Source: DASUZB01 sp036377075
GTDB lineage: Bacteria; Actinomycetota; CALGFH01
Direction of reading: 5' to 3'
Length of the DNA stretch: 28,791 nucleotides
NCBI GenBank assembly: GCA_036377075.1
Contig: DASUZB010000251.1
Location: forward strand, 1 to 28,791
Each line of letters begins with the position of its first letter. The stretch's first letter is position 1. Made by a program: the position numbers and the translations under genes. A model generated the notes under the pieces. It was given only the letters and a program-made list of their open reading frames with translations, made no database searches and was not told where the DNA came from. This document shows, piece after piece, positions 6,972 through 14,305 of this stretch.

Positions 6972-8240
6972 CTAGGGGTACAGGCCGCGGGTGCGGTGGG
7001 CCTCGGCGACCCGGCCGACGCCGATCACCTGGGCGGCCTGGCGCAGGCTCAGGTCCCGCTCCTGGGCGAGGGCGGAGACCTCGCCCCAGGCCCGCTCCAT
7101 CACCTGGCGCATCCGCGAGCTGACCTCCTCCTCCGACCAGAACCAGGCCTGCAGGTCCTGTACCCACTCGAAGTAGGAGACGGTGACCCCGCCGGCGTTG
7201 GCCAGCACGTCGGGGACCACCAGGCAGCCGCGGTCGTCGAGCACCTTGTCGGCGGCCGGGGTGGTGGGGCCGTTGGCCGCCTCCAGCACGATGCCGGCGC
7301 GCACGGTGTCGACGTTGTCGGCCCGGATCACGCCCTCGAGCGCGGCTGGGACCAGCACGTCCACGTCGAGGGCGAGCAGCTCGTCGTTGCTGATGCGGTC
7401 GGCGCCCGGGAAGGTGGACACCGAGCTCGACCCGGTCTCCCGCTTGTGCCTGACCAGCGCCTGCGGGTTGAGCCCGCGGGCGTTGTAGATCCCGCCGGCC
7501 ACGTCGGAGACGGCCACCACGTTGCAGCCGGCGTCGTGCAGGTGGGCCGCGACCCCGGCGCCGACCTTCCCGAACCCCTGGACGGCGACGCTCATGTCCT
7601 GCGCCTGCCTGCCGCGCTCGCGCAGCGCGGCGAACAGCGTGTAGGCGACGCCGAGGCTGGTGGCCCCGCGGCGGCCCTCGGAGCCGCCGATCGCCAGCGG
7701 CTTGCCGGTCACCACGCCGGGCACCGAGTAGCCCTTGTTCATCGAGAAGGTGTCCATGAACCAGGCCATGATCTGCTCGTCGGTGTTGACGTCGGGCGCC
7801 GGGATGTCCTTCTCGGGCCCGACCAGCGGCAGCAGCTCGGCCGCGTAGCGGCGGGTGACCCGCTCCAGCTCGCAGGTGGAAAGGGTGTCAGGGTCGACCA
7901 CCACCCCACCCTTGGCGCCACCGAACGGGATGCCCACCACCGCGCACTTCCACGTCATCCACATGGCCAGTGCCTTGACCTCGTCGAGCGAGACCATCGG
8001 GTGGAAGCGGATGCCGCCCTTGGCCGGCCCACGGGTCACGTTGTGGTGCACGCGGTAGCCCTCGAAGACCTCGATGCGGCCGTCGTCCCTGCGGACCGGC
8101 ACCGCGACGGTGAGCACCCGCTTCGGGGTGGCCAGCAGGTCGCGCATGCCCTGGTCGAGGCCGAGGGTGTCGGCGGCGGCGTCGAGTTGCTGCAGTGCGG
8201 CGTCCCAGGCGGTGGTCGACTCGCGCATCATCGTGTCCAC
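6972..8240 (-). CDS. Glu/Leu/Phe/Val dehydrogenase family protein (probable glutamate dehydrogenase)
   Basis: 422 aa. Catalyses reversible oxidative deamination of an amino acid with NAD(P)+, most likely glutamate to 2-oxoglutarate plus ammonia. N-terminal domain: GPAKGGIRFHP (71-81, Lys74), MTWKCAVVGIPFGGAKGG (about 95-112, Lys98 and catalytic Lys110) and PAPDVNTDEQIMAWFMD (147-163, Asp150). The Rossmann domain has GFGKVG (222-227), and the C-terminal signature is PDVLANAGGVTVSYFEW. The preserved Lys/Asp catalytic set and length suit hexameric GdhA/RocG-type enzymes; leucine or valine specificity is not excluded. GTG at 8240 has GAGG 6 nt upstream; ATGs at 8231 and 8228 are alternatives. The much longer frame upstream is read-through. 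Divergent from the M48 protease gene. Confidence 0.92.
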   Translation of the reverse strand: MDTMMRESTTAWDAALQQLDAAADTLGLDQGMRDLLATPKRVLTVAVPVRRDDGRIEVFEGYRVHHNVTRGPAKGGIRFHPMVSLDEVKALAMWMTWKCAVVGIPFGGAKGGVVVDPDTLSTCELERVTRRYAAELLPLVGPEKDIPAPDVNTDEQIMAWFMDTFSMNKGYSVPGVVTGKPLAIGGSEGRRGATSLGVAYTLFAALRERGRQAQDMSVAVQGFGKVGAGVAAHLHDAGCNVVAVSDVAGGIYNARGLNPQALVRHKRETGSSSVSTFPGADRISNDELLALDVDVLVPAALEGVIRADNVDTVRAGIVLEAANGPTTPAADKVLDDRGCLVVPDVLANAGGVTVSYFEWVQDLQAWFWSEEEVSSRMRQVMERAWGEVSALAQERDLSLRQAAQVIGVGRVAEAHRTRGLYP

Positions 8241-8486
8241 GGTTGACCTCGCCCTCCCCCACCGGCTCCGTTGCCGGCGGTCGCCGTATGGTCCCCAGCC
8301 GCGGCCGGCCGCGTCGATCGCCGCTTCGACCATCTCGTCGCCCCACGGGTGGACACCCTGGCGCAACACGCCGAACCAGACCGGTCGGTGGATCCGCGCG
8401 GGAGCGCGGCACCACCTGGCCAGGACGCGGCGCGACCGTGGCCTCCGATGGCGCCGTTCGCGCCGGGCGTGCAGGATGTTGGCACC

Positions 8487-9500
8487 ATGCGGGACGCCAT
8501 CGGGGACACGGCGGGGGCCGGCGCCGGGCGCCGGCGGGGCGCGGCGAGCGCCGCCGCGCCGGCCGGCCGCCACGTGACCGGCACCGCCGTCGCGATGTTC
8601 TCCACCGTCGTGCTCATCTGGTGCCTGTCGCACGTGCTGGTGGCGCCGCTGGCGCTGGCGGCCGGCGCGCTCGCCCTCGGCGACCGCTGGACCGGGCTCG
8701 CGCTCGGCTCGCTGCTGTGGACGCTGAGCGGCGCGCTGGTGCTGGTGCGGCCGATCGAGACGTTCGCCGGGCGGCTGCTGTTCCGGCTGCGCCGCCCGGA
8801 CCGCGAGGAGCTGAACCGCCTCACGCCGATCTGGCTCGGGGTCTGCCACCGGGCCGGCGCAGACCCCGGCCGCTACCTGCTCCGCGTCGAGCAGGGCGAG
8901 ACGCTCAACGCCTTCGCCATCGGCGGGCACTTCGTGGCGGTCACCCGGGCGGCGCTGCGCCTGCCCGACGACATGCTGGAGGCGGTCATCGCCCACGAGC
9001 TCGGCCACCACCGCGAGCTGCACCCGGTCGCCACCGGCCTCGGCTGGTGGTACGGGCTGCCCTTCCAGGCGGCCGACTGGCTGCTGCGCCGTATCCGCCT
9101 GACCACGGCGTTCCTCGCGCGGGTCTTCGCCTACCTGCGCGCCGGCGGCCGGGACGGCGGCATCGACGGCCTGCTCGGCATCCTGGCCGCCATGGTGGTG
9201 GTCGGCGCCCTGGTGGTCGCGGGCGTGCTCGCCGTCCTGCTCCTCGGCGTGGTGTGGCTGCCGCTGGCGCTGCTGGTCTGGACCTCCCGCGTGCTCTCCT
9301 CGGCCCTGTCGCGCGCGGCGGAGTACGCCGCCGACCGCCACGCGGTCGAGCTCGGCTACGGTCCCGGCCTGACCCGCATGCTCGAGCTGCTGCTCCGCAC
9401 CGAGCAGGCCACGCCGGGCCCGAACGGCCTACGCAAGCTGCTGCGCTCCCACCCGAGGTGCCAAGATCGGCTCGCCGCCATCCGGGACCTCACCACGTGA
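8487..9500 (+). CDS. M48 family integral-membrane metalloprotease (HtpX-like)
   Basis: 337 aa. Two N-terminal membrane helices (about 33-60 and 70-90) precede the protease domain with the zinc motif HELGHH (His170, Glu171, His174) and the third ligand in SRAAEYAADRHAVELG (Glu279, with Asp283). A second hydrophobic hairpin (about 228-265) lies between them. This layout is that of membrane M48B/HtpX-like peptidases, which degrade misfolded or surplus membrane proteins from the cytosolic side. The ATG at 8487 is preceded only by a weak GCAGGAT; a longer in-frame start (8271) would add a non-membrane, poorly supported tail. Its TGA overlaps the GTG of the next HAD gene (GTGA), so they are coupled. 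Confidence 0.87.
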   Translation: MRDAIGDTAGAGAGRRRGAASAAAPAGRHVTGTAVAMFSTVVLIWCLSHVLVAPLALAAGALALGDRWTGLALGSLLWTLSGALVLVRPIETFAGRLLFRLRRPDREELNRLTPIWLGVCHRAGADPGRYLLRVEQGETLNAFAIGGHFVAVTRAALRLPDDMLEAVIAHELGHHRELHPVATGLGWWYGLPFQAADWLLRRIRLTTAFLARVFAYLRAGGRDGGIDGLLGILAAMVVVGALVVAGVLAVLLLGVVWLPLALLVWTSRVLSSALSRAAEYAADRHAVELGYGPGLTRMLELLLRTEQATPGPNGLRKLLRSHPRCQDRLAAIRDLTT

Positions 9501-10102
9501 CCGTCCGGGCGGTCCTGCTCGACATCGGCGGGGTGCTGGAGATCACGCCCCCGACGGGCTGGCCCGGGCGCTGGGAGGCGCGCTTGGGGCTGCGGCCCGG
9601 GGAGCTGCGCGAGCTCGGCGGCGAGGTGTGGGAGGCCGGCGCCGTCGGCGCCATCTCCGAGGCGGAGGTCCACCGGCGCCTCGCCGAGCTGCTCGGGGTG
9701 GACGACGCCGTGGTACGGGCGCTCCTGGACGACCTCTGGGCGGAATACCTGGGCACCCTCAACGTCGAGCTGGTCGAGTACGTCCGCGGGCTGCGCCCGC
9801 GCTACCGCACCGGGGTCATCTCCAACAGCTTCGTGGGCGCGCGCGAGCGGGAACGGGAGCGCTACCACCTCGACGAGCTGACCGACCTGATCGTCTACTC
9901 CCACGAGGTCGGGATGTCCAAGCCCGATCCGCGCATCTACGAACTGGCCTGCGCGCGCCTCGGCGTGCGCCCGGAGGAGACGGTCTTCCTCGACGACCTC
10001 GACGAGATGGTCGACGGAGCGCGGGCGGTCGGCATGCAGGCGCTGCTGTTCGAGCACAACGCCCAGGCCATCGCGGAGATCGAGGCCCTCATCGTCAGGT
10101 GA
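9497..10102 (+). CDS. HAD-IA family hydrolase (FDxGGV-type)
   Basis: 201 aa cytosolic protein. Motif I is LLDIGGVLE: the nucleophile Asp9 is present but the +2 position is Gly instead of the usual acid/base Asp, as in the YihX-like and other FDLGxV HAD-IA variants. Motif II is VISNSF, motif III SKPDPRIY, motif IV VFLDDLDEMVDGA. The helical cap lies between about residues 18 and 90. Such proteins are usually small-molecule phosphatases, but loss of the second Asp could change the chemistry or rate. Substrate unknown. GTG at 9497 overlaps the upstream protease stop by 4 nt (GTGA), which fixes the start and implies a two-gene operon. Confidence 0.85.
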   Translation: MTVRAVLLDIGGVLEITPPTGWPGRWEARLGLRPGELRELGGEVWEAGAVGAISEAEVHRRLAELLGVDDAVVRALLDDLWAEYLGTLNVELVEYVRGLRPRYRTGVISNSFVGARERERERYHLDELTDLIVYSHEVGMSKPDPRIYELACARLGVRPEETVFLDDLDEMVDGARAVGMQALLFEHNAQAIAEIEALIVR

Positions 10103-10168
10103 TGGCGCCGCGCGGCACGACCCACTCGCATGCCTGCCCGGTGACCTCGGCCACCAGGTCGAGGACGG

Positions 10169-10504
10169 TCAGGAGCTGACCACCTCCGCGCCAACCGAGC
10201 GCAGGTCGAACGCTGGCCGGCTCGAGGGCTCCTCGGGGTTGCGGCTGTCGACCAGGAATCCACCGGCCGCATGGATGGCGCCGTTGACCAGCTTCGAGGC
10301 TGCCGCCTGGGCAGCCTCGAAGGACGAGGCCTCTACCATCAGGGAGACCTGCACGTCGCCAGACGCGAGCGAGCCACCAATGTCGGCGTCGATGGCCCCA
10401 GCGTCGAGCATCGCGTCGAGCATCGCATCCAGGTGCGCTTCGAGGGCGTGCTCGTCACCGTCGACGTTGGAGACACGGAAGCCCTCCACCACGGAGTACC
10501 GCAT
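10169..10504 (-). CDS. small conserved acidic protein, partner of the upstream CxC gene
   Basis: 111 aa, no transmembrane segment. It begins MRYSVVEGFRV, has a tandem AMLDAMLDAG helix (27-36), a strand DVQVSLMVEAS (50-60) and a long Ala-rich helix. The beta-alpha-beta-beta-alpha pattern resembles a small ferredoxin-like or HicB-like fold, but I do not recognise a named family. ATG at 10504 is chosen over a GTG at 10618 because AAGGAG lies 6-7 nt upstream, inside the last conserved codons of the upstream gene. The two frames overlap by 166 nt. Just after its stop, another frame (to about 10100) stays open and reads plausibly as protein, so the C-terminus may be shifted. Could be an antitoxin-like partner; that is speculation. 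Confidence 0.6.
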   Translation of the reverse strand: MRYSVVEGFRVSNVDGDEHALEAHLDAMLDAMLDAGAIDADIGGSLASGDVQVSLMVEASSFEAAQAAASKLVNGAIHAAGGFLVDSRNPEEPSSRPAFDLRSVGAEVVSS

Positions 10505-10722
10505 CCCTGCTCCTTCCAGCACGTCATCCGGGCCAACCAATGCCGCTCGTTGCGCTCGTGACGAGGATCCGACGGACTGAGGTGCAAGGTCGTGAAGTGC
10601 TTGGCGGGACACCCGCACTTCAGCTTGAAGGAGCGTCCTCCCCGCTGAACCGTCCAGCCTTGGTTCTCAGCCTCCTTGAGCAGCGCCTCGAGCTCCTTCC
10701 TCGGGTGCCTCGGACGGGTCAC
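10339..10722 (-). CDS. small basic CxC protein (HicA-like candidate), apparently 3'-extended
   Basis: 127 aa in the present frame, but the protein-like core is residues 1-72: a basic N-terminus RPRHPRKELEALLKEAE, then GWTVQRGGRSFKLKCGC (Cys36, Cys38), KHFTTLHLSPSDPRHERN and ARMTCWKE (Cys68). Related short actinobacterial proteins, as I recall them, end near this TCWKE. Here no stop occurs and the frame runs 166 nt into the next gene. The alpha-beta-beta-beta-alpha pattern resembles HicA-type double-stranded-RNA-binding-like toxins, but the catalytic His region is different, so function is unproven. GTG at 10722 is chosen because a promoter with TACGAT ends 14 nt upstream; ATG at 10737 would overlap that -10 box. 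Confidence 0.55.
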   Translation of the reverse strand: MTRPRHPRKELEALLKEAENQGWTVQRGGRSFKLKCGCPAKHFTTLHLSPSDPRHERNERHWLARMTCWKEQGCGTPWWRASVSPTSTVTSTPSKRTWMRCSTRCSTLGPSTPTLVARSRLATCRSP

Positions 10723-10735
10723 GGCGCTTGCTCTC

Positions 10736-10763
10736 ATCGTACGGGAACCAGGCCTGGCGCCAA
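10736..10763 (-). promoter_or_regulatory. sigma70-like promoter of the two-gene small module
   Basis: On the minus strand TTGGCG (10763-10758) is followed by a 16-nt spacer and TACGAT (10741-10736). A transcript would start around 10729, giving a leader of only a few nucleotides before the GTG at 10722. That fits a leaderless or nearly leaderless mRNA, common in actinobacteria. Confidence 0.45.
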
Positions 10764-11071
10764 CGCCGCGATCGACGGTTGCGTGGATCTGCCAGCCAAG
10801 CCGACCAAGCTGGCGAGGTGCCGCGCGCGCGCGCAGCCTAGTCACGCCGTCTGGGCCTGTCCCGCCACCGCTGGAATCTGGGGACAACTGGGTCGGTGGG
10901 TTCAACCCGGAGGCCATGTGCGCCGATATGGACAGTGGGCGGGCGCGACTCCGGTCGACCCCCGGTGTGCGGACCGGGCCGTCGAGAGGAGGGGCAGACT
11001 GCACAGGGGTCCGACAGGCACGCCGCCGGGTCCGGCCGCGCGCGCTCGCCCTCGCCCTCCCTGGGCGCTGC
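10764..11071. other. gene-poor spacer
   Basis: I see no convincing gene here. It contains an alternating CG run (10822-10834) and a 6-bp GCCAGC/GCTGGC inverted repeat (10791-10796 and 10809-10814). Frames that are open here are products of GC bias. The segment separates the small two-gene module from the 3' end of the Vgb-like lipoprotein gene. Confidence 0.5.
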
Positions 11072-12130
11072 TCAGGCGGTGGTGCGCAGCACCACCAGCC
11101 GGTCGGCGCCCGACTCCGCTCCCCACAGCTCGCCGGGGCGGCCGAGGAGCTGGCGCACGTCCGCGCCGGCGGTCGGCAGCGGGAAGCTGGTGAAGCGCTC
11201 CGTCGCCGGGTCGAAGCGGACCAGCGCGTTCGCGCCGAAGTCGCTGAGCCACACCTGGTCGCGGTCGTCCACGTAGACCGCGTAGGGCTGCGGGCTCCGG
11301 CCGGGCAGGCGCCACTCCCGCCAGCGCCGGGTGGCCGGGTCGTAGCTGCCGAGCCGGCCGGCGTTCCACTCGCTCACCCAGAGGCGGCCCTTGGAGTCCG
11401 ACCACACGCGCCGGGCGCCCTGACCGGGCGTCGGCGGGTCCAGCCTGGTCGCCTCCGCGGTCGCCGGGTCGATCCGGGCGATGTGGCTGCCCGCCAGCGA
11501 GGCGTAGTACACCGCGCCGCCGGGCGTGGTGGTGATCCCGTAGGGACCAGGGCCGCCGGGCGCGTCGAGGACGCGCAGGCGCCCGCTGCGGGGGTCGACG
11601 CTGCCGTAGACGCCGCCCTGGCCGGTGAACCACAGCACCCCGTGCCGGTCGAACGACGCGGTGTTCAGGCTGACCGAGGGGCGGTCGGCCGGCAGCGGGA
11701 AGCGCCGCACCGCGCCACTGCCCGGGTCGACGCGCACGATCGCGTTGAGCCCGCCGTCGGTGATCCAGGGGGCGCCGTCGGGCCCGACGATGACGCCGTG
11801 CGGCGCCGATCCGTCCCCCAGCGGGATCTCGCTGGTCCGCCCCGTCTCGGGGTCGAGTCGCCCGAGCCGGCCGCTGGCCTGCGCCGTGTACCAGACGGTC
11901 CCGTCCCGCGCCGGCGCCACGTCGTGCGGGTGGGAGCCGCCAGGGACCGGGTACTCCTGCAGCCGCACCGCCGGGTCGGCGGTGGCCGCCGGCTCAGGAA
12001 CCGGCCGGGCCGACGACAGCGGGCTGCGCTCCCCCCCACCGTCCCCGTCGCACCCTCCGACCGCGGCGGCCAGGGCGAGCACCCCGACCAGCCACGCCAG
12101 CCCGCGGCCACGCAGCGCCGTCCCACCCAT
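11072..12130 (-). CDS. Vgb-like beta-propeller lipoprotein (streptogramin-lyase family)
   Basis: 352 aa. The N-terminus is a lipoprotein signal: basic residues, hydrophobic stretch 11-24, then VGGC with Cys27 as the likely lipidated residue. The rest is about six or seven blade repeats of the form PHGVIVGPDGAPWITDGG...I.RVDP, each with an aromatic Trp-x-[TS] strand. This is the pattern of Vgb/COG4257 virginiamycin B lyases and SMP-30-like propellers. True Vgb is cytosolic and linearises type B streptogramins; a lipoprotein relative is more probably a surface-exposed binding or hydrolytic propeller. ATG at 12130 follows GGAGGGGTG. The TTG/GTG alternatives upstream lack suitable spacing. Confidence 0.75.
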   Translation of the reverse strand: MGGTALRGRGLAWLVGVLALAAAVGGCDGDGGGERSPLSSARPVPEPAATADPAVRLQEYPVPGGSHPHDVAPARDGTVWYTAQASGRLGRLDPETGRTSEIPLGDGSAPHGVIVGPDGAPWITDGGLNAIVRVDPGSGAVRRFPLPADRPSVSLNTASFDRHGVLWFTGQGGVYGSVDPRSGRLRVLDAPGGPGPYGITTTPGGAVYYASLAGSHIARIDPATAEATRLDPPTPGQGARRVWSDSKGRLWVSEWNAGRLGSYDPATRRWREWRLPGRSPQPYAVYVDDRDQVWLSDFGANALVRFDPATERFTSFPLPTAGADVRQLLGRPGELWGAESGADRLVVLRTTA

Positions 12131-12210
12131 CACCCCTCCACCATACGAGGACTGCGGGGGGCTCCGCCCCCCCGACACACCCCCCGAACCTCGAATCCGA
12201 CCGAACCTCG

Positions 12211-12232
12211 CGGGAGCTGTCTCGGGCTCCCC
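12211..12232 (-). terminator. possible hairpin after the aldo/keto reductase gene
   Basis: GGGAGC (12212-12217) pairs with GCTCCC (12226-12231) across an 8-nt loop, just downstream of the reductase stop codon and upstream of the Vgb-like gene on the same strand. Only 6 bp and no U-tract, so weak. Confidence 0.3.
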
Positions 12233-12241
12233 CGGATGCCA

Positions 12242-13270
12242 TCACCCCTGGCTGGACGAGGCCCAGAGGTTGACGTTGCCCTCGGTGGCGTAGCGGTCGA
12301 TCTCGGCCAGCTCGTCGCCGTCGAACAGGAGCCGGTCGAGTGCGGCGACGTTGCTCTCGAGCTGGGCGACGCTGCTCGCGCCGATCAGTGTCGAGGTCAC
12401 CCGCGGGTCGCGCAGCGTCCACGCCAGCGCCATCTGCGCCAGCGCCTGGCCTCGCCGCGCCGCGATCTCGTTGAGGGCGCGCACCTTGGCGAGGTTCTGC
12501 TCGGTGAGCAGGTCGCTGCCGAGCGAGCCCTCCTGGCTCGCCCGCGAGCCCGGCGGGATCCCGTTGAGGTAGCGGTCGGTGAGCAGCCCCTGCGCGAGCG
12601 GCGAGAAGACGATGCAGCCGATCCCCTCCTCGCCGAGCACGTCGAGCAGGCCGTCCTCGATCCAGCGGTTGATCATCGAGTAGGACGGCTGGTGCAGCAG
12701 CGCCGGCGTGCCGAGCCGCCGCATGATCGCGGCGGCCTCGCGGGTGCGCCGCGGCGAGTAGGAGGAGATCCCGGCGTACAGCGCCTTGCCCTGCCGCACT
12801 GCCGAGTCGAGCGCGCCGAGCGTCTCCTCCAGCGGCGTGGCCGGGTCGAAGCGGTGCGAGTAGAAGATGTCGACGTAGTCCAGGCCCAGCCGCGTCAGGC
12901 TCTGGTCGAGGCTGGCGAGCAGGTACTTGCGCGAGCCCCAGTCGCCGTACGGCCCCGGCCACATGTCGTAGCCCGCCTTGGTGGAGACGACCAGCTCGTC
13001 GCGGTGGCCGCGCAGGTCGGTGACGAGCAGGCGGCCGAAGTTCTCCTCCGCCGAGCCGTACGGCGGGCCGTAGTTGTTGGCCAGGTCGAAGTGGGTGATC
13101 CCCAGGTCGAAGGCACGGCGGACGATCGCCCGCTGCGCCTCCAGCGGCCGGTCGCCGCCGAAGTTCTGCCACAGGCCGAGGGACACCGCGGGCAGCTGCA
13201 GCCCGCTGCGGCCGCAGCGGCGGTACTGCATCGCGTCGTAGCGGCCGGGAGCGGGGAGGTAGGTGGTCAC
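12242..13270 (-). CDS. yghZ: L-glyceraldehyde 3-phosphate reductase, YghZ/Gpr-type aldo/keto reductase
   Basis: 342 aa, close in length and motif order to E. coli YghZ (about 346 aa). Shared blocks include YRRCGRSGLQLPAVSLGLW, LGITHFDLANNYGPP, SAEENFGRLL, STKAGYDMWPGPYG, GSRKYLLASLDQSL and YVDIFYSHR. The AKR catalytic tetrad is visible: Asp62, Tyr67, Lys98 and His139. In E. coli this NADPH-dependent enzyme reduces L-glyceraldehyde 3-phosphate and methylglyoxal and so detoxifies reactive carbonyls. The GTG start at 13270 is supported by AGGAGG 5-6 nt upstream and matches the position of the YghZ start; a longer frame to 13345 is not needed. It diverges from the SDR gene across 89 bp. Confidence 0.92.
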   Translation of the reverse strand: MTTYLPAPGRYDAMQYRRCGRSGLQLPAVSLGLWQNFGGDRPLEAQRAIVRRAFDLGITHFDLANNYGPPYGSAEENFGRLLVTDLRGHRDELVVSTKAGYDMWPGPYGDWGSRKYLLASLDQSLTRLGLDYVDIFYSHRFDPATPLEETLGALDSAVRQGKALYAGISSYSPRRTREAAAIMRRLGTPALLHQPSYSMINRWIEDGLLDVLGEEGIGCIVFSPLAQGLLTDRYLNGIPPGSRASQEGSLGSDLLTEQNLAKVRALNEIAARRGQALAQMALAWTLRDPRVTSTLIGASSVAQLESNVAALDRLLFDGDELAEIDRYATEGNVNLWASSSQG

Positions 13271-13359
13271 GGCAGCCTCCTGTGCTGGGCGGGAACGGTA
13301 TGGTATCGGCGCACGGTGGCGGGGGGTCGGCCGGCGGGGGCTCAAGGAGGAGCGCAGGC

Positions 13360-14238
13360 ATGGCGGAGTGGAGCGCTGCTGGCAAACGGGTCCTGCTGAC
13401 CGGTGCGACCGACGGCATCGGGCTGGCCGCGGCGGAGGCGCTGGCGGCCCGCGGAGCCCAACTGGCGATCGTCGCCCGTGACGAGGCCAAGGCCGCTCGG
13501 GCGCTGGCGCGGATCGAGGCCATGGGCGCCCCCGAGGCCACGGCCGACGTGCTCATGGCCGACCTGAGCTCGCAGCAGTCGGTGCGCGACCTGGCCGGCC
13601 AGGTGCTCGCCCGCTACCCGAGGCTGGACGTCCTGGTCAACAACGCCGGCGCCGTGTTCGGCACGCGCCAGCTCACCGTCGACGGCATCGAGCGGACCTG
13701 GGCGCTCAACCACCTCGCCCCGTTCCTGCTCACCTCGCTGCTGCTGGAACGCCTGCGGGAGGGCGCGCCGGCGCGGGTCGTCACCACCTCGTCGGACGCC
13801 CACAAGCCGGCGAGGATCCCGTTCGACGACCTCGGCGCCGAGCGCTCCTACCGCGGCCGTGGCTTCTCCCGCTACGGCGAGACGAAGCTGGCGAACATCC
13901 TGTTCACCGTCGAGCTGGCGCGGCGCACCGCCGGCACCGGCGTGACCGCCTTCTGCTTCCACCCCGGCGTGGTCGCCAGCGGCTTCAACCGCAACAACGG
14001 CGGTTTCATGCGCACCGCCATGACCATTATCAGGCCGTTCTCGCGCAGCCCGGCCCAGGGCGCCGACACGCTGGTGTGGCTGGTCGACTCGGCCGCCGTC
14101 GCCGACCAGAGCGGCGGCTACTTCGTCGACCGCCGGCGCGCCACCCCGAGCAGGGCCGCCCAGGACCCGCAGGCGGCGCGCCGGCTCTGGGAGGTCAGCG
14201 AGGCGCAGACCAGCGCGGGCGCGAGCACCGCCCGCTGA
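13360..14238 (+). CDS. short-chain dehydrogenase/reductase (retinol-dehydrogenase-like SDR)
   Basis: 292 aa cytosolic classical SDR. Cofactor loop TGATDGIG (14-21), DLSS after beta-4 (68-71), NNAG (94-97), catalytic Ser144/145 in VTTSSDAHKP, and the YGETK active site (Tyr172, Lys176). The Arg40 after beta-2 suggests NADP(H) use. The form SSDAHK plus the FNRNNGGFM segment is typical of the retinol-dehydrogenase/WW-oxidoreductase-like SDR group, whose bacterial substrates are mostly unknown. ATG at 13360 has AAGGAGG 9 nt upstream. Divergent from the aldo/keto reductase; the PEP-mutase-like gene follows after 67 bp, so the two may be co-transcribed. Confidence 0.9.
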   Translation: MAEWSAAGKRVLLTGATDGIGLAAAEALAARGAQLAIVARDEAKAARALARIEAMGAPEATADVLMADLSSQQSVRDLAGQVLARYPRLDVLVNNAGAVFGTRQLTVDGIERTWALNHLAPFLLTSLLLERLREGAPARVVTTSSDAHKPARIPFDDLGAERSYRGRGFSRYGETKLANILFTVELARRTAGTGVTAFCFHPGVVASGFNRNNGGFMRTAMTIIRPFSRSPAQGADTLVWLVDSAAVADQSGGYFVDRRRATPSRAAQDPQAARRLWEVSEAQTSAGASTAR

Positions 14239-14305
14239 CCGCGGCGTCGCGGGCGTTTGGCACACTCGCGGGCGACCAGCCGAGCGCCGACCAGGAGCGA
14301 ACGCG

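Noticed and set aside
8241..9341. N-terminal extension of the dehydrogenase frame, giving a 789-aa protein
   Set aside because: The extension is low-complexity and overlaps the M48 gene on the other strand; the GTG at 8240 has a proper SD and the family length is about 420 aa.
10822..10834. Alternating CG run, possible Z-DNA or regulatory element
   Set aside because: Only 13 nt in a genome with very high GC; expected by chance.
10896..10910. GGTGGGTTCAACCCGG, resembling a tRNA T-arm
   Set aside because: The stem cannot form with a 7-nt T-loop and no acceptor, D or anticodon arms are found around it.
10676..13399. 907-aa plus-strand frame
   Set aside because: It runs antisense through the Vgb-like and aldo/keto reductase genes and contains no recognisable domain.
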